Assembly: GCA_030426955.1 (NCBI GenBank)
Contig: JAUHXS010000004.1
Coordinates: 186,001-250,000 of the forward strand
Source: Bacteroidia bacterium
GTDB taxonomy: Bacteria; Bacteroidota; Bacteroidia; Chitinophagales; JAUHXS01
Length of the DNA stretch: 64,000 nucleotides
Direction: 5' to 3'
This document shows, piece by piece, positions 38,481 through 48,642 of the stretch; within the stretch, counting starts at the first letter, position 1, and each line of letters opens with the position of its first letter. The notes under the pieces are model-generated. The model searched no databases and was not told the DNA's origin. It was given only the letters and a program-made list of their open reading frames with translations. The position numbers and the translations under genes are program-made.

Positions 38481-39920
38481 ATGGCTATTTTTCTTATCGC
38501 TTTTTATCTAATCATCGTCATTACCATTGCTGCTATTATTATTAATACAGAATCTTCAGGTAAGGCTTTAGGATATCTTTTGCTAGTAGTTGTATTTCCT
38601 ATAATTGGTATTATTGTCTACTTCACCTTTGGTGTCAATTATAGAAAAAGAAAAATTTATCAAAAAAAACTATTAGCAGATAAAAAAGCATTCCCAGAAT
38701 TAGATGATGAATTAGAAAAAAGTATAAAGGAAACTCTTTCAAAGCATAAAGACGATCTAAAACATTTTTATAAACTCGCCACACATAATGCAAAAGAATA
38801 TGTATTAACCCCCTCCAATAAGGCAACTCTATTAATCAATGGAGAACAAAAATTTCCAAGGGTGCTTCAGACCTTACGTAATGCAAAAGAGCATATCCAC
38901 ATTGAGTATTACATCTATGAAAATGATGCCATTGGCACAGAAATAGGCACTATATTGAAAGAGAAAGCTAAAAGTGGCATTAAAGTAAGAATGATATATG
39001 ATGACTTTGGGAGTCAGTCCATCAGAAGATCCTTTGTGCAGGAGCTAAGAGAAGCTGGAGTAGAGGTTGCTCCTTTTTACAAGATCCGATGGCTATTCTT
39101 AGCCAATAGAATTAATTATCGAAATCATCGAAAAATTATTGTTGTAGATGGCAACGTTGGGTATGTTGGTGGAATCAATGTTTCTGACAAGTACATCAAT
39201 AAAAGCACATCTCATCTATACTGGAGAGATACGCATCTTGAACTACAAGGTCCATCTGTATTAAGCCTCCAATATACTTTTTTAACTGATTGGAATTTTT
39301 GTTCTAAACAAAGTATTATGTTCGAGAACAAATACTTTCCAGTAAAGGAAATAGTCAATCAAAAAGCAGGAGATCAATTAACTCAAATTGTATCAAGTGG
39401 GCCTGACTCAGAATATAACGGCATTATGTATACTATTATGCAGGCAATAATACTTGCAAAGAATGAGATATTAATTACAACTCCTTATTTTATTCCCAAT
39501 ACTTCACTATTAGATACTTTAAAAATTGCCACAAAAAGTGGCGTAAAAGTTATACTGTTGGTTCCAGGTATATCGGATTCCTATATCGTAAATGCTGTTT
39601 CTAATTCTTATTATGTTGAACTTTTAAGAATAGGAGTAGAGATTTATAAATACGAAAAAGGATTTGTTCATGCCAAGACGATTGTTATAGATGAGTTTGT
39701 ATCATTTATTGGAACAGCCAACCTCGATGAAAGAAGTCTTGAGCTCAACTTTGAAGTTAATAGTATCGTCTATGATGAGACACTAGCCAAACAATTAAAA
39801 GGTGCATTTATAGAAGACCTAAAATATAGCAAAAAAATTGATCTATCCGCTTGGCTTAAAAGACCTAAATCAGTAAGATTTACAGAGCGAATTGCACGAC
39901 TTTTTGCTCCATTAATGTAA
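38481..39920 (+). CDS. cls: cardiolipin synthase (PLD type)
   Basis: A 479-residue membrane enzyme that joins two phosphatidylglycerols into cardiolipin and glycerol. Two N-terminal membrane segments (~3-22 and ~30-50). Two phospholipase-D HKD motifs: H216-x-K218-x4-D223 (NHRKIIVVDG) and H397-x-K399-x4-D404 (HAKTIVIDE), each followed by a GG/GT-type motif. Size and layout match bacterial Cls. It comes after the K+ channel in what looks like a three-gene run with the CAP protein. Confidence 0.95.
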   Translation: MAIFLIAFYLIIVITIAAIIINTESSGKALGYLLLVVVFPIIGIIVYFTFGVNYRKRKIYQKKLLADKKAFPELDDELEKSIKETLSKHKDDLKHFYKLATHNAKEYVLTPSNKATLLINGEQKFPRVLQTLRNAKEHIHIEYYIYENDAIGTEIGTILKEKAKSGIKVRMIYDDFGSQSIRRSFVQELREAGVEVAPFYKIRWLFLANRINYRNHRKIIVVDGNVGYVGGINVSDKYINKSTSHLYWRDTHLELQGPSVLSLQYTFLTDWNFCSKQSIMFENKYFPVKEIVNQKAGDQLTQIVSSGPDSEYNGIMYTIMQAIILAKNEILITTPYFIPNTSLLDTLKIATKSGVKVILLVPGISDSYIVNAVSNSYYVELLRIGVEIYKYEKGFVHAKTIVIDEFVSFIGTANLDERSLELNFEVNSIVYDETLAKQLKGAFIEDLKYSKKIDLSAWLKRPKSVRFTERIARLFAPLM

Positions 39921-40030
39921 AACCACCCAAGCATTAAAGCTCTTGAAAAATATATAAGGGTTAAGTTATTATAACAATTATATATTATTAACTTTAGTTA
40001 TAAATCATTTATCTAATAAAAATAAAAATC

Positions 40031-40618
40031 ATGGTTACTTCTATTAATAAACAAATAAGACAATCTATCAAACACTGGTATATACCTCTAATAATTGGTA
40101 TCATTTTAGTAGCAACGGCTATAGGTGTATTTACATCACCCGTAAAATCATATCTAGCATTAACTATGCTATTTAGTATATCATTCTTAATATCTGGGCT
40201 CATAGAAACTACCTTCGCTATTGTTAATAGAGAAAGTATAGATAACTGGGGGTGGCCATTAACACTGGGTATTATTACGACACTTGTAGGTGTGATGTTA
40301 GTATTAAATCCTGAAATTTCAATGATAACATTACCTCTTTACATTGGCTTTATGGTTATGTTTAGATCAATAATGGCAATAGGATGGTCATTAGACCTTA
40401 AGGGATATGGTGTTTTAGACTGGGGAAACTTAATGGTTCTAGGTGTCTTAGGAACAATTTTTTCATTCATTCTCATCTGGAATCCTCTATTTGCTGGTTT
40501 AACAATAGTAATGTGGACAGGTATTTCATTACTTATAAGCGGTATATTTAGCATATACCTTGCTTTTAAGTTCAAAAAGTTAAATAATGCTACCAAAGAA
40601 TCAGTAGAGATAAAATAA
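40031..40618 (+). CDS. HdeD-like DUF308 membrane protein
   Basis: A 195-residue protein with six hydrophobic helices in three pairs (for example IPLIIGIILVATAIGVF, WGWPLTLGIITTLVGVML, LMVLGVLGTIFSFILIW). This is the DUF308 repeat of HdeD acid-resistance membrane proteins. Molecular function is not known; in E. coli HdeD helps acid tolerance at high cell density. It is a single gene closed by a perfect hairpin. Confidence 0.88.
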   Translation: MVTSINKQIRQSIKHWYIPLIIGIILVATAIGVFTSPVKSYLALTMLFSISFLISGLIETTFAIVNRESIDNWGWPLTLGIITTLVGVMLVLNPEISMITLPLYIGFMVMFRSIMAIGWSLDLKGYGVLDWGNLMVLGVLGTIFSFILIWNPLFAGLTIVMWTGISLLISGIFSIYLAFKFKKLNNATKESVEIK

Positions 40619-40624
40619 TTACCG

Positions 40625-40662
40625 GCAAATCGCTAGACAGAATGTGTTGTCTAGCGATTTGC
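40625..40662 (+). terminator. 15-bp perfect hairpin after the HdeD-like gene
   Basis: GCAAATCGCTAGACA (40625-40639) pairs perfectly with TGTCTAGCGATTTGC (40648-40662) across an 8-base loop, 6 bp after the stop codon. Only GTTT follows, so it would be a terminator without a full U run or a stabilising 3' hairpin. Confidence 0.65.
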
Positions 40663-40677
40663 GTTTAGCAACTTTAC

Positions 40678-41724
40678 ATGAAGTATACCATTCCCTTTGC
40701 ACTTTACATTTCCATCGCCATACTGGTTATTTCTGCCTGTTTTTCATCAAAAAATACAAACACTACAGAAAGTATATTTTGGATCAATAGTTTTAAAAGC
40801 GAAGCCGACATAGGAGCGGGAAAGACAGATATTTTAAGCATTTACCGAGGTAGAGACTTTAATAACCCTCAATGGGAAAGTTTTTATCCTTCGATTGAAG
40901 GTTTTGAATTTGAAGAGGGTTACTTTCAAAGAATTAAAGTCTCGGAAAAGCACTTAGAAAAAAATCAAATCCCCGCCGATGCTTCCTCTATTCAATATAC
41001 ATTGATAGAAGTACTAGAAAAGCAAAAAGATCTCCGCATAAATTTAAATGGCAATTGGATATTAGCCAGCATTAATACTGCTCCTATAAACAGAATGGTT
41101 ATTGTACCTCGAATAAATATAAACCTTCCTCAAAAGTTAATATCAGGAAATAGCGGCTGCAATAACTTTACGGCTAGCATCCAAAACTTATCTGGCTCCA
41201 ATATTAACCTCAGTGAAATTGCGAGCACAAAGAAGATGTGTATCAACAAGAATATAGAACCTGATTTTTTAGAGGCATTAAATCATATTTATACTTATCA
41301 GATAAAGGATAACCATCTTAATTTTTTAGACCCAAACGGTAATAAAAAGCTTTCCTTCATAAGAAATGAAGAAACATTACCCATTAATAACTTACATGAT
41401 ATATGGACTGCTATCCGCATCGATGGCTCGCCAATTAATAGAATGTCTCCAACACCAAACATGGAATTAAATTTGAAAACCATGCAAGTCATGGGTAATG
41501 ATGGGTGTAATGACTATACTGGCAAAATAGAAACGGTAACAGACTCAGCTTTGAAGTTTGGAAGTATTATTTCTACTGAAAAGTTTTGTTCTAATAATAT
41601 GCAAACAGCCGATAGTTATAACAAAGCATTAAACAAAGTCACTTATTATAAAATAGAAAGTTTACACCTGACACTCTATGATAATCAAAAGAAAGAAGTG
41701 CTGGCTTTTTTGAAAGTGGATTAA
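40678..41724 (+). CDS. lipoprotein with DUF4377 and two META domains
   Basis: A 348-residue protein with lipobox VISAC. The N-terminal part (IFWINSFKSEADIGAGKTD to QYTLIEVLEKQ) is a DUF4377 domain. Two META domains follow (~120-235 and ~240-345). Each has a W-x-L/A start (NGNWILASINTAPI, IWTAIRIDGSPI), the SGCNNF / DGCNDY core (GNSGCNNFTASI, GNDGCNDYTGKI) and a paired second Cys (STKKMCI, STEKFCS). META/HslJ-type proteins are linked to heat or antibiotic tolerance without known mechanism. The RND efflux operon starts 33 bp downstream, so a shared transcript is possible. Confidence 0.85.
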   Translation: MKYTIPFALYISIAILVISACFSSKNTNTTESIFWINSFKSEADIGAGKTDILSIYRGRDFNNPQWESFYPSIEGFEFEEGYFQRIKVSEKHLEKNQIPADASSIQYTLIEVLEKQKDLRINLNGNWILASINTAPINRMVIVPRININLPQKLISGNSGCNNFTASIQNLSGSNINLSEIASTKKMCINKNIEPDFLEALNHIYTYQIKDNHLNFLDPNGNKKLSFIRNEETLPINNLHDIWTAIRIDGSPINRMSPTPNMELNLKTMQVMGNDGCNDYTGKIETVTDSALKFGSIISTEKFCSNNMQTADSYNKALNKVTYYKIESLHLTLYDNQKKEVLAFLKVD

Positions 41725-41757
41725 CTTAGTTTTTAAATATTTAACCATAATATAATT

Positions 41758-42942
41758 ATGAACCATACTAAATTTCTTTTAGCTATTACCCTGCTTATCC
41801 TTGCATGTAAGGACGACACTCAAACAGATAAGAAAAATAGTTCACCTCGATATCCTGTACTAGCGGTAGAGCAAAGAAATGTCAATACCTTTTATAGCTT
41901 TCCCGCAAATATTTCAGGAATTAACAACAACCAAGTAAGACCCAAAATATCTGGCTATATCAAAGAAGTATTAGTTGATGAAGGCCAAAAAGTGCAGAAA
42001 GGACAGCTACTTTTTAGGCTAGAAACAAACATTCAAGATCAAAATGCAGATGCAGCAAAAATGCAAATCAACTCTGCTCAGGCAACTGTTGAGACAGCAA
42101 CAGCAAATGTAAAGGTTGCACAGGTGGAAGTAGATAAGCTCATCCCATTAGTTGAAAAAAATATTATTAGCTCCATACAATTAGAAATAGCAAGAGCAAA
42201 TCTCCTTAGAGCAAAAGGACAATTAAGTCAGGCAAAGGCAAGCAAGGAAACAGCAAAAGCAAACTACCAAAGCATCAAGGAAAATATAAAGTTTTCAAAT
42301 ATAACAAGTCCTATTAATGGTATCATTGGCAAGCTCAACTATAGAGAAGGTGCACTAGTAAGCCCTCAAGACCCAACACCGATTACAACCGTTTCTGATA
42401 TAAGCGAGATATTTGCATATTTTTCCATTAACGAGAAGCAATTTATTTACTTCTTTCAAAATTTTCCTGGAGCAGATCTAGAAAAAAAGATAAACCTTGT
42501 TCCTCCTATTGAACTAGAATTAGCAAACGGAACTATTTTTGAAGAAAAAGGAAAGCTCGAAACATCTACTGGACAAATAGATCCGAATACAGGAACGATA
42601 CAGTTTAGAGTAAAATTTGAGAATAGTGGAGGCTTGCTTAGTAATGGAAATACTGGAAAAATAAGAATTCCAAGAACCTACAACAATGCCTTAGTGATAC
42701 CAGAATCTGCCACCTTTGAGCAACAAGGAATTGTATATTCCTATAAGGTCGATAAAGACAGTGTAGTAAGTACTGTTATAACCCTGAGGGACCGAGTAAA
42801 CAAAATGGCTATCATAGAAAAAGGCCTTAAAAAGGGAGATACAATAGTTGCAAAAGGAGTTAGTAGCCTTAATAATGGTGATAAAATCAATCCACAACAA
42901 GTCACTATTGATTCCATAATTACAATACACACGGTAAAATGA
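41758..42942 (+). CDS. RND efflux periplasmic adaptor (AcrA/MexA-like) lipoprotein
   Basis: A 394-residue membrane fusion protein with lipobox LILAC. Order: barrel-sandwich half (VRPKISGYIKEVLVDEGQKVQKGQLLF), alpha-hairpin (~85-165, rich in Ala/Lys, TVETATANVKVAQVEVDKL), second lipoyl half (NITSPINGIIGKLNYREGALVSP), beta-barrel and membrane-proximal domain. It bridges the inner-membrane pump and the outer-membrane channel. The pump gene overlaps its end by 4 bp, so translation is coupled. Confidence 0.95.
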   Translation: MNHTKFLLAITLLILACKDDTQTDKKNSSPRYPVLAVEQRNVNTFYSFPANISGINNNQVRPKISGYIKEVLVDEGQKVQKGQLLFRLETNIQDQNADAAKMQINSAQATVETATANVKVAQVEVDKLIPLVEKNIISSIQLEIARANLLRAKGQLSQAKASKETAKANYQSIKENIKFSNITSPINGIIGKLNYREGALVSPQDPTPITTVSDISEIFAYFSINEKQFIYFFQNFPGADLEKKINLVPPIELELANGTIFEEKGKLETSTGQIDPNTGTIQFRVKFENSGGLLSNGNTGKIRIPRTYNNALVIPESATFEQQGIVYSYKVDKDSVVSTVITLRDRVNKMAIIEKGLKKGDTIVAKGVSSLNNGDKINPQQVTIDSIITIHTVK

Positions 42943-45900
42943 TTAAAACATTTATAGAAAGGCCTGTTTTATCCACTGTAATTTCGATTTTTATTGTATT
43001 GTTGGGTATTATCGGGATGCAAATTCTACCAGTAACCCAGTACCCCAATATAGCGCCGCCTACAGTTAATATATCTGCAAACTATACTGGTGCAGATGCT
43101 CAAACTGTATTACAAAGTGTTATCGTTCCGATTGAAGAGCAAGTAAATGGTGTAGAAGGCATGGCTTATATTTCTTCAAGTGCTAATAACAATGGAGGTG
43201 CTAGTATTACCGTATATTTTGAACAAGGCGTTGACCCTGAGATTGCTGCCGTAAATGTCCAAAATCGCGTAGCTAGAGCAACCCCCTTACTACCTGCTGA
43301 AGTGACCCGTCTAGGAGTAGTTACTCGTAAAAAGCAAACTAGTGCACTAATGTTTCTTACCTTTTTTAGTACGAATCAAGAGTTTGATGATGTGTTCATT
43401 CAAAACTATATGAATATTAACATTATTCCTGCAGTTAAACGAATATCAGGGGTGGGAGAAGCTTCAGTTTTTGGTCTTCGTGATTATTCAATGCGGATTT
43501 GGCTAGATCCGCAAAAGCTAGCAAACTTCAACCTTGTTCCTTCTGATGTGGTTGCTGCAATTAACGAACAAAGTAGACAAGCTGCTCCAGGTCAACTGGG
43601 AGCTAACAATGGAGAAGCTTTTCAATACGTTATCAAATACAGTGGTAAATACAACGAAGTTGAACAATACAAAAGCATTGTAATTAAAGCCACCAAAGAT
43701 GGCCAAATATTGTACTTAAAGGATATTGCAGATATTGAATTGTCTGCATTTTCATACGCAATAAAAGGAGAAACAGACGGATATCCTTCATTATCTATGG
43801 CAGTCTATCAAACGCCTGGTTCCAATGCTCAGGAAATTATTGACAAAGTAAAAAAATACTTAGAGGACAGCAAAACTGAGTTTCCTCAAGGTTTGGAATA
43901 TACTATTAACTATGATACAAATGAATTTTTGTCTGCCTCAATGCATCATGTAGTGCAAACACTTATCGAAGCTTTTCTATTAGTTTTTATCGTTGTATTT
44001 ATTTTTCTACAAGACTTTAGATCAACTCTCGTTCCTGCCATTGCCGTACCTGTATCTATCGTAGGTACTTTCTTTTTCTTAAACCTTTTTGGTTTTTCTA
44101 TCAACTTGTTGACACTATTTGCCCTGATACTGGCAATTGGTATTGTAGTAGATGATGCAATTGTTGTTGTAGAGGCAGTACATTCAAAGATGAGTGGGAA
44201 TAAAGATAAAAATATGAGAGAGATTACCACGGATGCAATGAGCGGTATTACAGCAGCTATTATCTCTATTACATTAGTTATGGTCGCTGTATTTATTCCT
44301 GTAACCTTTATCTCAGGGCCCTCAGGAGTATTCTACAAACAATTTGGTATTACGCTAGTCATTTCAATTATTATATCAGCTATTAACGCTTTAACGTTGA
44401 GTCCCATGCTTTCAGCACTTTTGCTAAAACCTCACCAGAATCATGAAAACGAAGAAAAAGGCTTTTTACAGAGATTTTATGCAGGCTTTAACAACGGTTT
44501 TAATAACCTAGTCGATCGTTATGGCAAAGCTGTTGAATTCTTAATTAGCAACAAATGGGTAGCTTCAGGAATGATTATACTTTCTGTAATCGGTATTTGG
44601 TGGATAAATAGCAATACCCCTACAGGTTTTGTTCCAAATGAGGATCGTAAAATTATTTTTGCTAACGTGGAATTGCCACCAGGCAGTTCACTTGATAGAA
44701 CATTTAAAGTTTTGAAAACCTTAAATGAAAAGGGAAAGCAAATTCCCGGAGTAGAAGAAATCAGCTATATAGCAGGCTCTAGCTTGACAAGTGGTGCAGG
44801 TAGTAATTATGGTTTGGCATTTATGAAATTGACAGATTGGAAAGAAAGAGATGGTATTGAAGAACAATCTATAGAAGCTATTACTGCTAAGTTGTTCCAA
44901 GTAGGTACGACAATCTCAGATGCACAGATATTATTTTTTAGCCCACCAAGTATTCCAGGATTTGGCGTGAGTGCAGGTTTTGAAGCTCAGCTGCTAGACA
45001 AGTCAGGTGGCACAATCTCGGAATTAAATGATGCAAAAAATCAGTTTCTTATTGCCCTCAACCAGCGCCCTGAAATCAAATATGCTATGAGCCCGCTGAA
45101 TACGAACTATCCTCAGTACGAGTTAAAGATAAATGTGCCTTTGGCAAAACAAAAAGGAGTATCCCCTACAAATATTTTTTCTGCTATGAATGGTTATATA
45201 GGCGGTCAGTTTGCGGCCGATTTCATCAAATATGGAAAACAATATAGGGTAATGGTACAGTCAAACTCTGATGCTCGAAATACGCAACAAAGTCTAAATG
45301 AAATCTCTGTAAGAAACAATCAAGGCCAGATGATTCCTATTACACAGTTTATTAGTTTGGAAAAAATAAACGGCCCTCAATCAGTTAGCAGGTTCAATCT
45401 TTTCAATGCTGCTGCTATCAATGGAGCCCCTGCTGATGGCTATAGCACAGGTGATGCCATTGCTGCCTTACAAGAAGAAGCTAGCAAACTCCCCAATATC
45501 TATCGTGTTGACTTCTCAGGCTTAACAAGAGAGGAGATTAGTTCTGGTGCACAGACAGCTATCATATTTGGAATTACTATCATCTTCGTGTTCCTACTTT
45601 TAGCAGCACAATATGAAAGCTATGTTCTACCTTTTTCTATTCTGCTGTCTTTACCTTTAGGAATTATGGGAGCCTATTTTTCGCAATATTTGGCAGGTCT
45701 AGAAAACAATATATATTTCCAAATTGCACTAATCATGCTAATTGGTTTGTTAGCTAAAAATGCCATTCTAATTGTAGAGTTTGCTCTTCAAGAACGACAA
45801 AAAGGACATAGCATTGTCGAAGCGGCAGTATTAGGCGCAAAAGAGAGACTGCGCCCAATTCTAATGACCTCCTTTGCATTTATCATGGGATTATTACCTC

Positions 45901-46064
45901 TAGTTTTATCAAGTGGTGTAGGAGCTAATGGAAATCACTCTCTGGCAACAGGTGCAGCATTTGGGATGTTAATTGGAACCTTTCTAGGTGTATTAGTTAT
46001 ACCTGTTATGTTTGTTATTTTTCAGACAATACAAGAAAAGGTAAAACCGAGTTCTACCAAATAA
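42939..46064 (+). CDS. RND multidrug efflux pump (HAE1, AcrB-like)
   Basis: A 1041-residue inner-membrane proton/drug antiporter. N-terminus FIERPVLSTVISIFIVLLGIIGM is typical of HAE1 pumps. Twelve membrane helices and two large periplasmic loops are seen. The TM4 proton-relay pair DD lies in GIVVDDAIVVVEAV, and the matching TM10 Lys is in LIGLLAKNAILIVEFAL. The FISGPSGVFYKQF stretch and the G-rich GVGANGNHSLATG motif fit AcrB/MexB. Drug profile cannot be deduced. Overlaps the adaptor gene. Confidence 0.97.
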   Translation: MIKTFIERPVLSTVISIFIVLLGIIGMQILPVTQYPNIAPPTVNISANYTGADAQTVLQSVIVPIEEQVNGVEGMAYISSSANNNGGASITVYFEQGVDPEIAAVNVQNRVARATPLLPAEVTRLGVVTRKKQTSALMFLTFFSTNQEFDDVFIQNYMNINIIPAVKRISGVGEASVFGLRDYSMRIWLDPQKLANFNLVPSDVVAAINEQSRQAAPGQLGANNGEAFQYVIKYSGKYNEVEQYKSIVIKATKDGQILYLKDIADIELSAFSYAIKGETDGYPSLSMAVYQTPGSNAQEIIDKVKKYLEDSKTEFPQGLEYTINYDTNEFLSASMHHVVQTLIEAFLLVFIVVFIFLQDFRSTLVPAIAVPVSIVGTFFFLNLFGFSINLLTLFALILAIGIVVDDAIVVVEAVHSKMSGNKDKNMREITTDAMSGITAAIISITLVMVAVFIPVTFISGPSGVFYKQFGITLVISIIISAINALTLSPMLSALLLKPHQNHENEEKGFLQRFYAGFNNGFNNLVDRYGKAVEFLISNKWVASGMIILSVIGIWWINSNTPTGFVPNEDRKIIFANVELPPGSSLDRTFKVLKTLNEKGKQIPGVEEISYIAGSSLTSGAGSNYGLAFMKLTDWKERDGIEEQSIEAITAKLFQVGTTISDAQILFFSPPSIPGFGVSAGFEAQLLDKSGGTISELNDAKNQFLIALNQRPEIKYAMSPLNTNYPQYELKINVPLAKQKGVSPTNIFSAMNGYIGGQFAADFIKYGKQYRVMVQSNSDARNTQQSLNEISVRNNQGQMIPITQFISLEKINGPQSVSRFNLFNAAAINGAPADGYSTGDAIAALQEEASKLPNIYRVDFSGLTREEISSGAQTAIIFGITIIFVFLLLAAQYESYVLPFSILLSLPLGIMGAYFSQYLAGLENNIYFQIALIMLIGLLAKNAILIVEFALQERQKGHSIVEAAVLGAKERLRPILMTSFAFIMGLLPLVLSSGVGANGNHSLATGAAFGMLIGTFLGVLVIPVMFVIFQTIQEKVKPSSTK

Positions 46065-46095
46065 GATTCTTGACAAAAGTAAAAATGAATTAACA

Positions 46096-47496
46096 ATGTC
46101 TCTATCACTTAACAACATTATATCTTTTTGTTGGATTGTAATATTTACTAGCGCTTGCTCTGTAACCAAAGAATACTCTCGTCCTGAGCTACCTAGCATA
46201 AGTCAATATAGAGGCATTGAAAATCAAGACACATCTACTATTGGCAATTATGCTTGGAAAGATTTTTTTAAAGACGATATTTTAATTAGACTGATTGAAG
46301 AAGGTCTAAAAAACAATTTAGATATTTTAAAAATACAAGAAAACTTAAAAATTGTAAATGCTCTAGCAAAGCAATCTAAAGCAGCACTATGGCCCAACAT
46401 TGCGGCTAATGGGGTGACAGGATATAATATTCCATCTACAGAGAGTTTTCAAGGATCTAATATTCCACCTGGCACAGAATTTTCTGACATTAAAATAGGC
46501 ATGAATTTTTCATGGGAGATTGATATTTGGGGAAAGCTGAGAAGTCAGAAAAGAGCAGCCATTGCTCAATATATGCAGACGGAAAAGTTTCAAAACATGA
46601 TTAAGTCTGAAATAGTTTACGGTATCTCTACAAACTATTATATACTGCAATCATTGGATGCAAAAAAGAAAATCATACTTAATAATATAATCAACAGGGA
46701 GGAGGGTATAGAGACAACCATTGCATTAAAAGAATCAGGTAAGTTAACGGAAGTAGCTGTTAAGCAGAATGAAGCCTTGCTTTATACAGCACAGTCATTA
46801 TTAATTGATGTTGAAAATGAAATTAAGCTAAGAGAGAATATTTTAAGTACGCTTTTAGGTAAAGTACCACAACAAATTTCTAGAAACAAGCTCAGTGATC
46901 AAGAAATTTTAGGAACGCTAAATATCGGTATACCCATTCAATTACTTAGTAATCGACCAGATGTACTAGTAGCAGAATATGGTCTAATTAATGCCTTTGA
47001 GATAACCAATGTAGCATACTCAAGCTTTTATCCATCTCTTACTATCTCTGGTACAGGAGGTTTAAACAGTGATAATTTTAGTAATCTATTTAATGCAAAT
47101 GCTGTTTTTGCCAGTATTGCTGGAGGATTACTACAGCCTGTATTTGCTCAACGGCAATTAAAAACCCAGAAAGAAATAAAACTTTCCGAACAAGAAATTG
47201 CTTTATTGGATTATAAACAAGTTATTCTAAAAGCATATCAGGAAGTTAGTAACGAGTTAAACACTTTTAACGCAAATACACAAAAGTTAAGTATCAAAGA
47301 GAAAGAACTTGCTGTATTGGAAAAAGCCTTAGAATTTTCTGTCGAACTTCAAGACCAAGGTCTCGCAAATTATCTAGAAATATTAAGGGCAAAGGATAAT
47401 TTACTCAATACAGCACTCTCCATTGTAGATATAAAAACAGAAAGATTAGTTACTCAATCAAGTCTATATAAGGCATTGGGAGGAGGCTGGAGGTAG
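46096..47496 (+). CDS. TolC-like outer-membrane efflux channel (NodT/OprM type lipoprotein)
   Basis: A 466-residue outer-membrane factor with lipobox TSAC, then VTKEYSRPELP as in the NodT/OprM group. Two repeated OEP domains of long helices and short strands are present, including WEIDIWGKLRSQKRAA (first repeat) and LLSNRPDVLVAEYGL, SLTISGTGG and LQDQGLANYLEILRAKDNLL (second). Completes the tripartite pump with the two upstream genes; 31 bp separate it from the pump gene. Confidence 0.94.
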   Translation: MSLSLNNIISFCWIVIFTSACSVTKEYSRPELPSISQYRGIENQDTSTIGNYAWKDFFKDDILIRLIEEGLKNNLDILKIQENLKIVNALAKQSKAALWPNIAANGVTGYNIPSTESFQGSNIPPGTEFSDIKIGMNFSWEIDIWGKLRSQKRAAIAQYMQTEKFQNMIKSEIVYGISTNYYILQSLDAKKKIILNNIINREEGIETTIALKESGKLTEVAVKQNEALLYTAQSLLIDVENEIKLRENILSTLLGKVPQQISRNKLSDQEILGTLNIGIPIQLLSNRPDVLVAEYGLINAFEITNVAYSSFYPSLTISGTGGLNSDNFSNLFNANAVFASIAGGLLQPVFAQRQLKTQKEIKLSEQEIALLDYKQVILKAYQEVSNELNTFNANTQKLSIKEKELAVLEKALEFSVELQDQGLANYLEILRAKDNLLNTALSIVDIKTERLVTQSSLYKALGGGWR

Positions 47497-47506
47497 TACA
47501 GAGAAG

Positions 47507-48508
47507 TCAGTTAGACTCTTGTAACTCTATTGTGTAAATATCTCGCTTCCTACGCTTTAAAATATCAATATAGTCATATGCTAGTTTTACATCATGCTCC
47601 AGTGCAGCTATTTCTGCCGTTTTTAGTGCATTATCTAAATCTCCTTTGCCCTCATAAGCTAATGCTAAATTATAAATAGCTCTTTTTTGCTCTTTCCGCT
47701 TTGGGGATTCAGTCAATTGTTTCAACTTTTGTTCAGCAATATCCCAGTTTCCCCTTCTTATCATTTTCTTAGCTTGCTTTAACCCTTTACTACCTCTACC
47801 ATAATACCTTCTACTAACCCATACTCTATTGGGATAAAACATAGCACCCGCTTTATAACCCAAGTTATACCCCAACTCCATTGTAACATCTTTCTTAACC
47901 ATTACATCTTGAACAACCTCCAAAGCACTTAATGCATCCAAACCCTTTGGAGTACCTGATGCTGGTACTTCATAAACATCCTCCACATTAATTTGTTCTC
48001 TTAATAATCGTTCTTTAGGATAGTATACGTTTATAATAGCTTTGCCATGAAGCGAAGAACCTGAAGCCCCCGTAACACTTCCTAAAACAGCACCGCCCAT
48101 TGGCGCATCAGAATCAAAGTCTTCTACCACAACTAGTAGTTGTGCATTTTCTTGATCACAAAACTTACTAATCGTTTCCCAATCAATCCTTCTATCTGGA
48201 AGCACAAAACTTTGATTCATGCCATTGGAAACATTATAAATATTTCCATCTAAAATTCCTGCGGTTATACCCCTCATGCATTGTGCCACTGCCTTTCTAT
48301 CCCCCCCAATTTGTTCACCTGTCAAAACCCCTTCTAAGACATCTTGTCTTTTGGTAACGGATTTACGCATAGTATTATCTACAACAGATATTTTCTTGAC
48401 ATCCGATGATAAATCGATAGCAGCAGGTTTTATAACTGTAATATTTAAACTGGATACACAACTCGATAGTCCAAATAGAACCAACAAGTAGAATAAATTA
48501 TTTTTCAT
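47507..48508 (-). CDS. DUF6340 family lipoprotein with TPR-like tail
   Basis: A 333-residue protein with lipobox LSSC. N-terminal two thirds (NITVIKPAAIDLSSDVKKISVVDNT, FVLPDRRIDWETISKFCDQENAQLLVVVEDFDS) match the Bacteroidota DUF6340 family. The C-terminal ~90 residues carry tetratricopeptide-like helices (WDIAEQKLKQL, AIYNLALAYEGKGDLDNALKTAEIAA). Function unknown, likely periplasmic/outer-membrane. Converges with the efflux operon; 135 bp downstream of sufS on the same strand, without visible terminator between. Confidence 0.85.
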   Translation of the reverse strand: MKNNLFYLLVLFGLSSCVSSLNITVIKPAAIDLSSDVKKISVVDNTMRKSVTKRQDVLEGVLTGEQIGGDRKAVAQCMRGITAGILDGNIYNVSNGMNQSFVLPDRRIDWETISKFCDQENAQLLVVVEDFDSDAPMGGAVLGSVTGASGSSLHGKAIINVYYPKERLLREQINVEDVYEVPASGTPKGLDALSALEVVQDVMVKKDVTMELGYNLGYKAGAMFYPNRVWVSRRYYGRGSKGLKQAKKMIRRGNWDIAEQKLKQLTESPKRKEQKRAIYNLALAYEGKGDLDNALKTAEIAALEHDVKLAYDYIDILKRRKRDIYTIELQESN

Positions 48509-48642
48509 TGACTAAATTTTTCTAATACAATACAATTTCCATGCCAAAACTGAAATATACGTTTTCCTTTGAAATTTGTACTAAAAATTGGAATATAGTG
48601 ACTACTGAACTTGACAAATATTTTCACTTATTCATAGACAGG

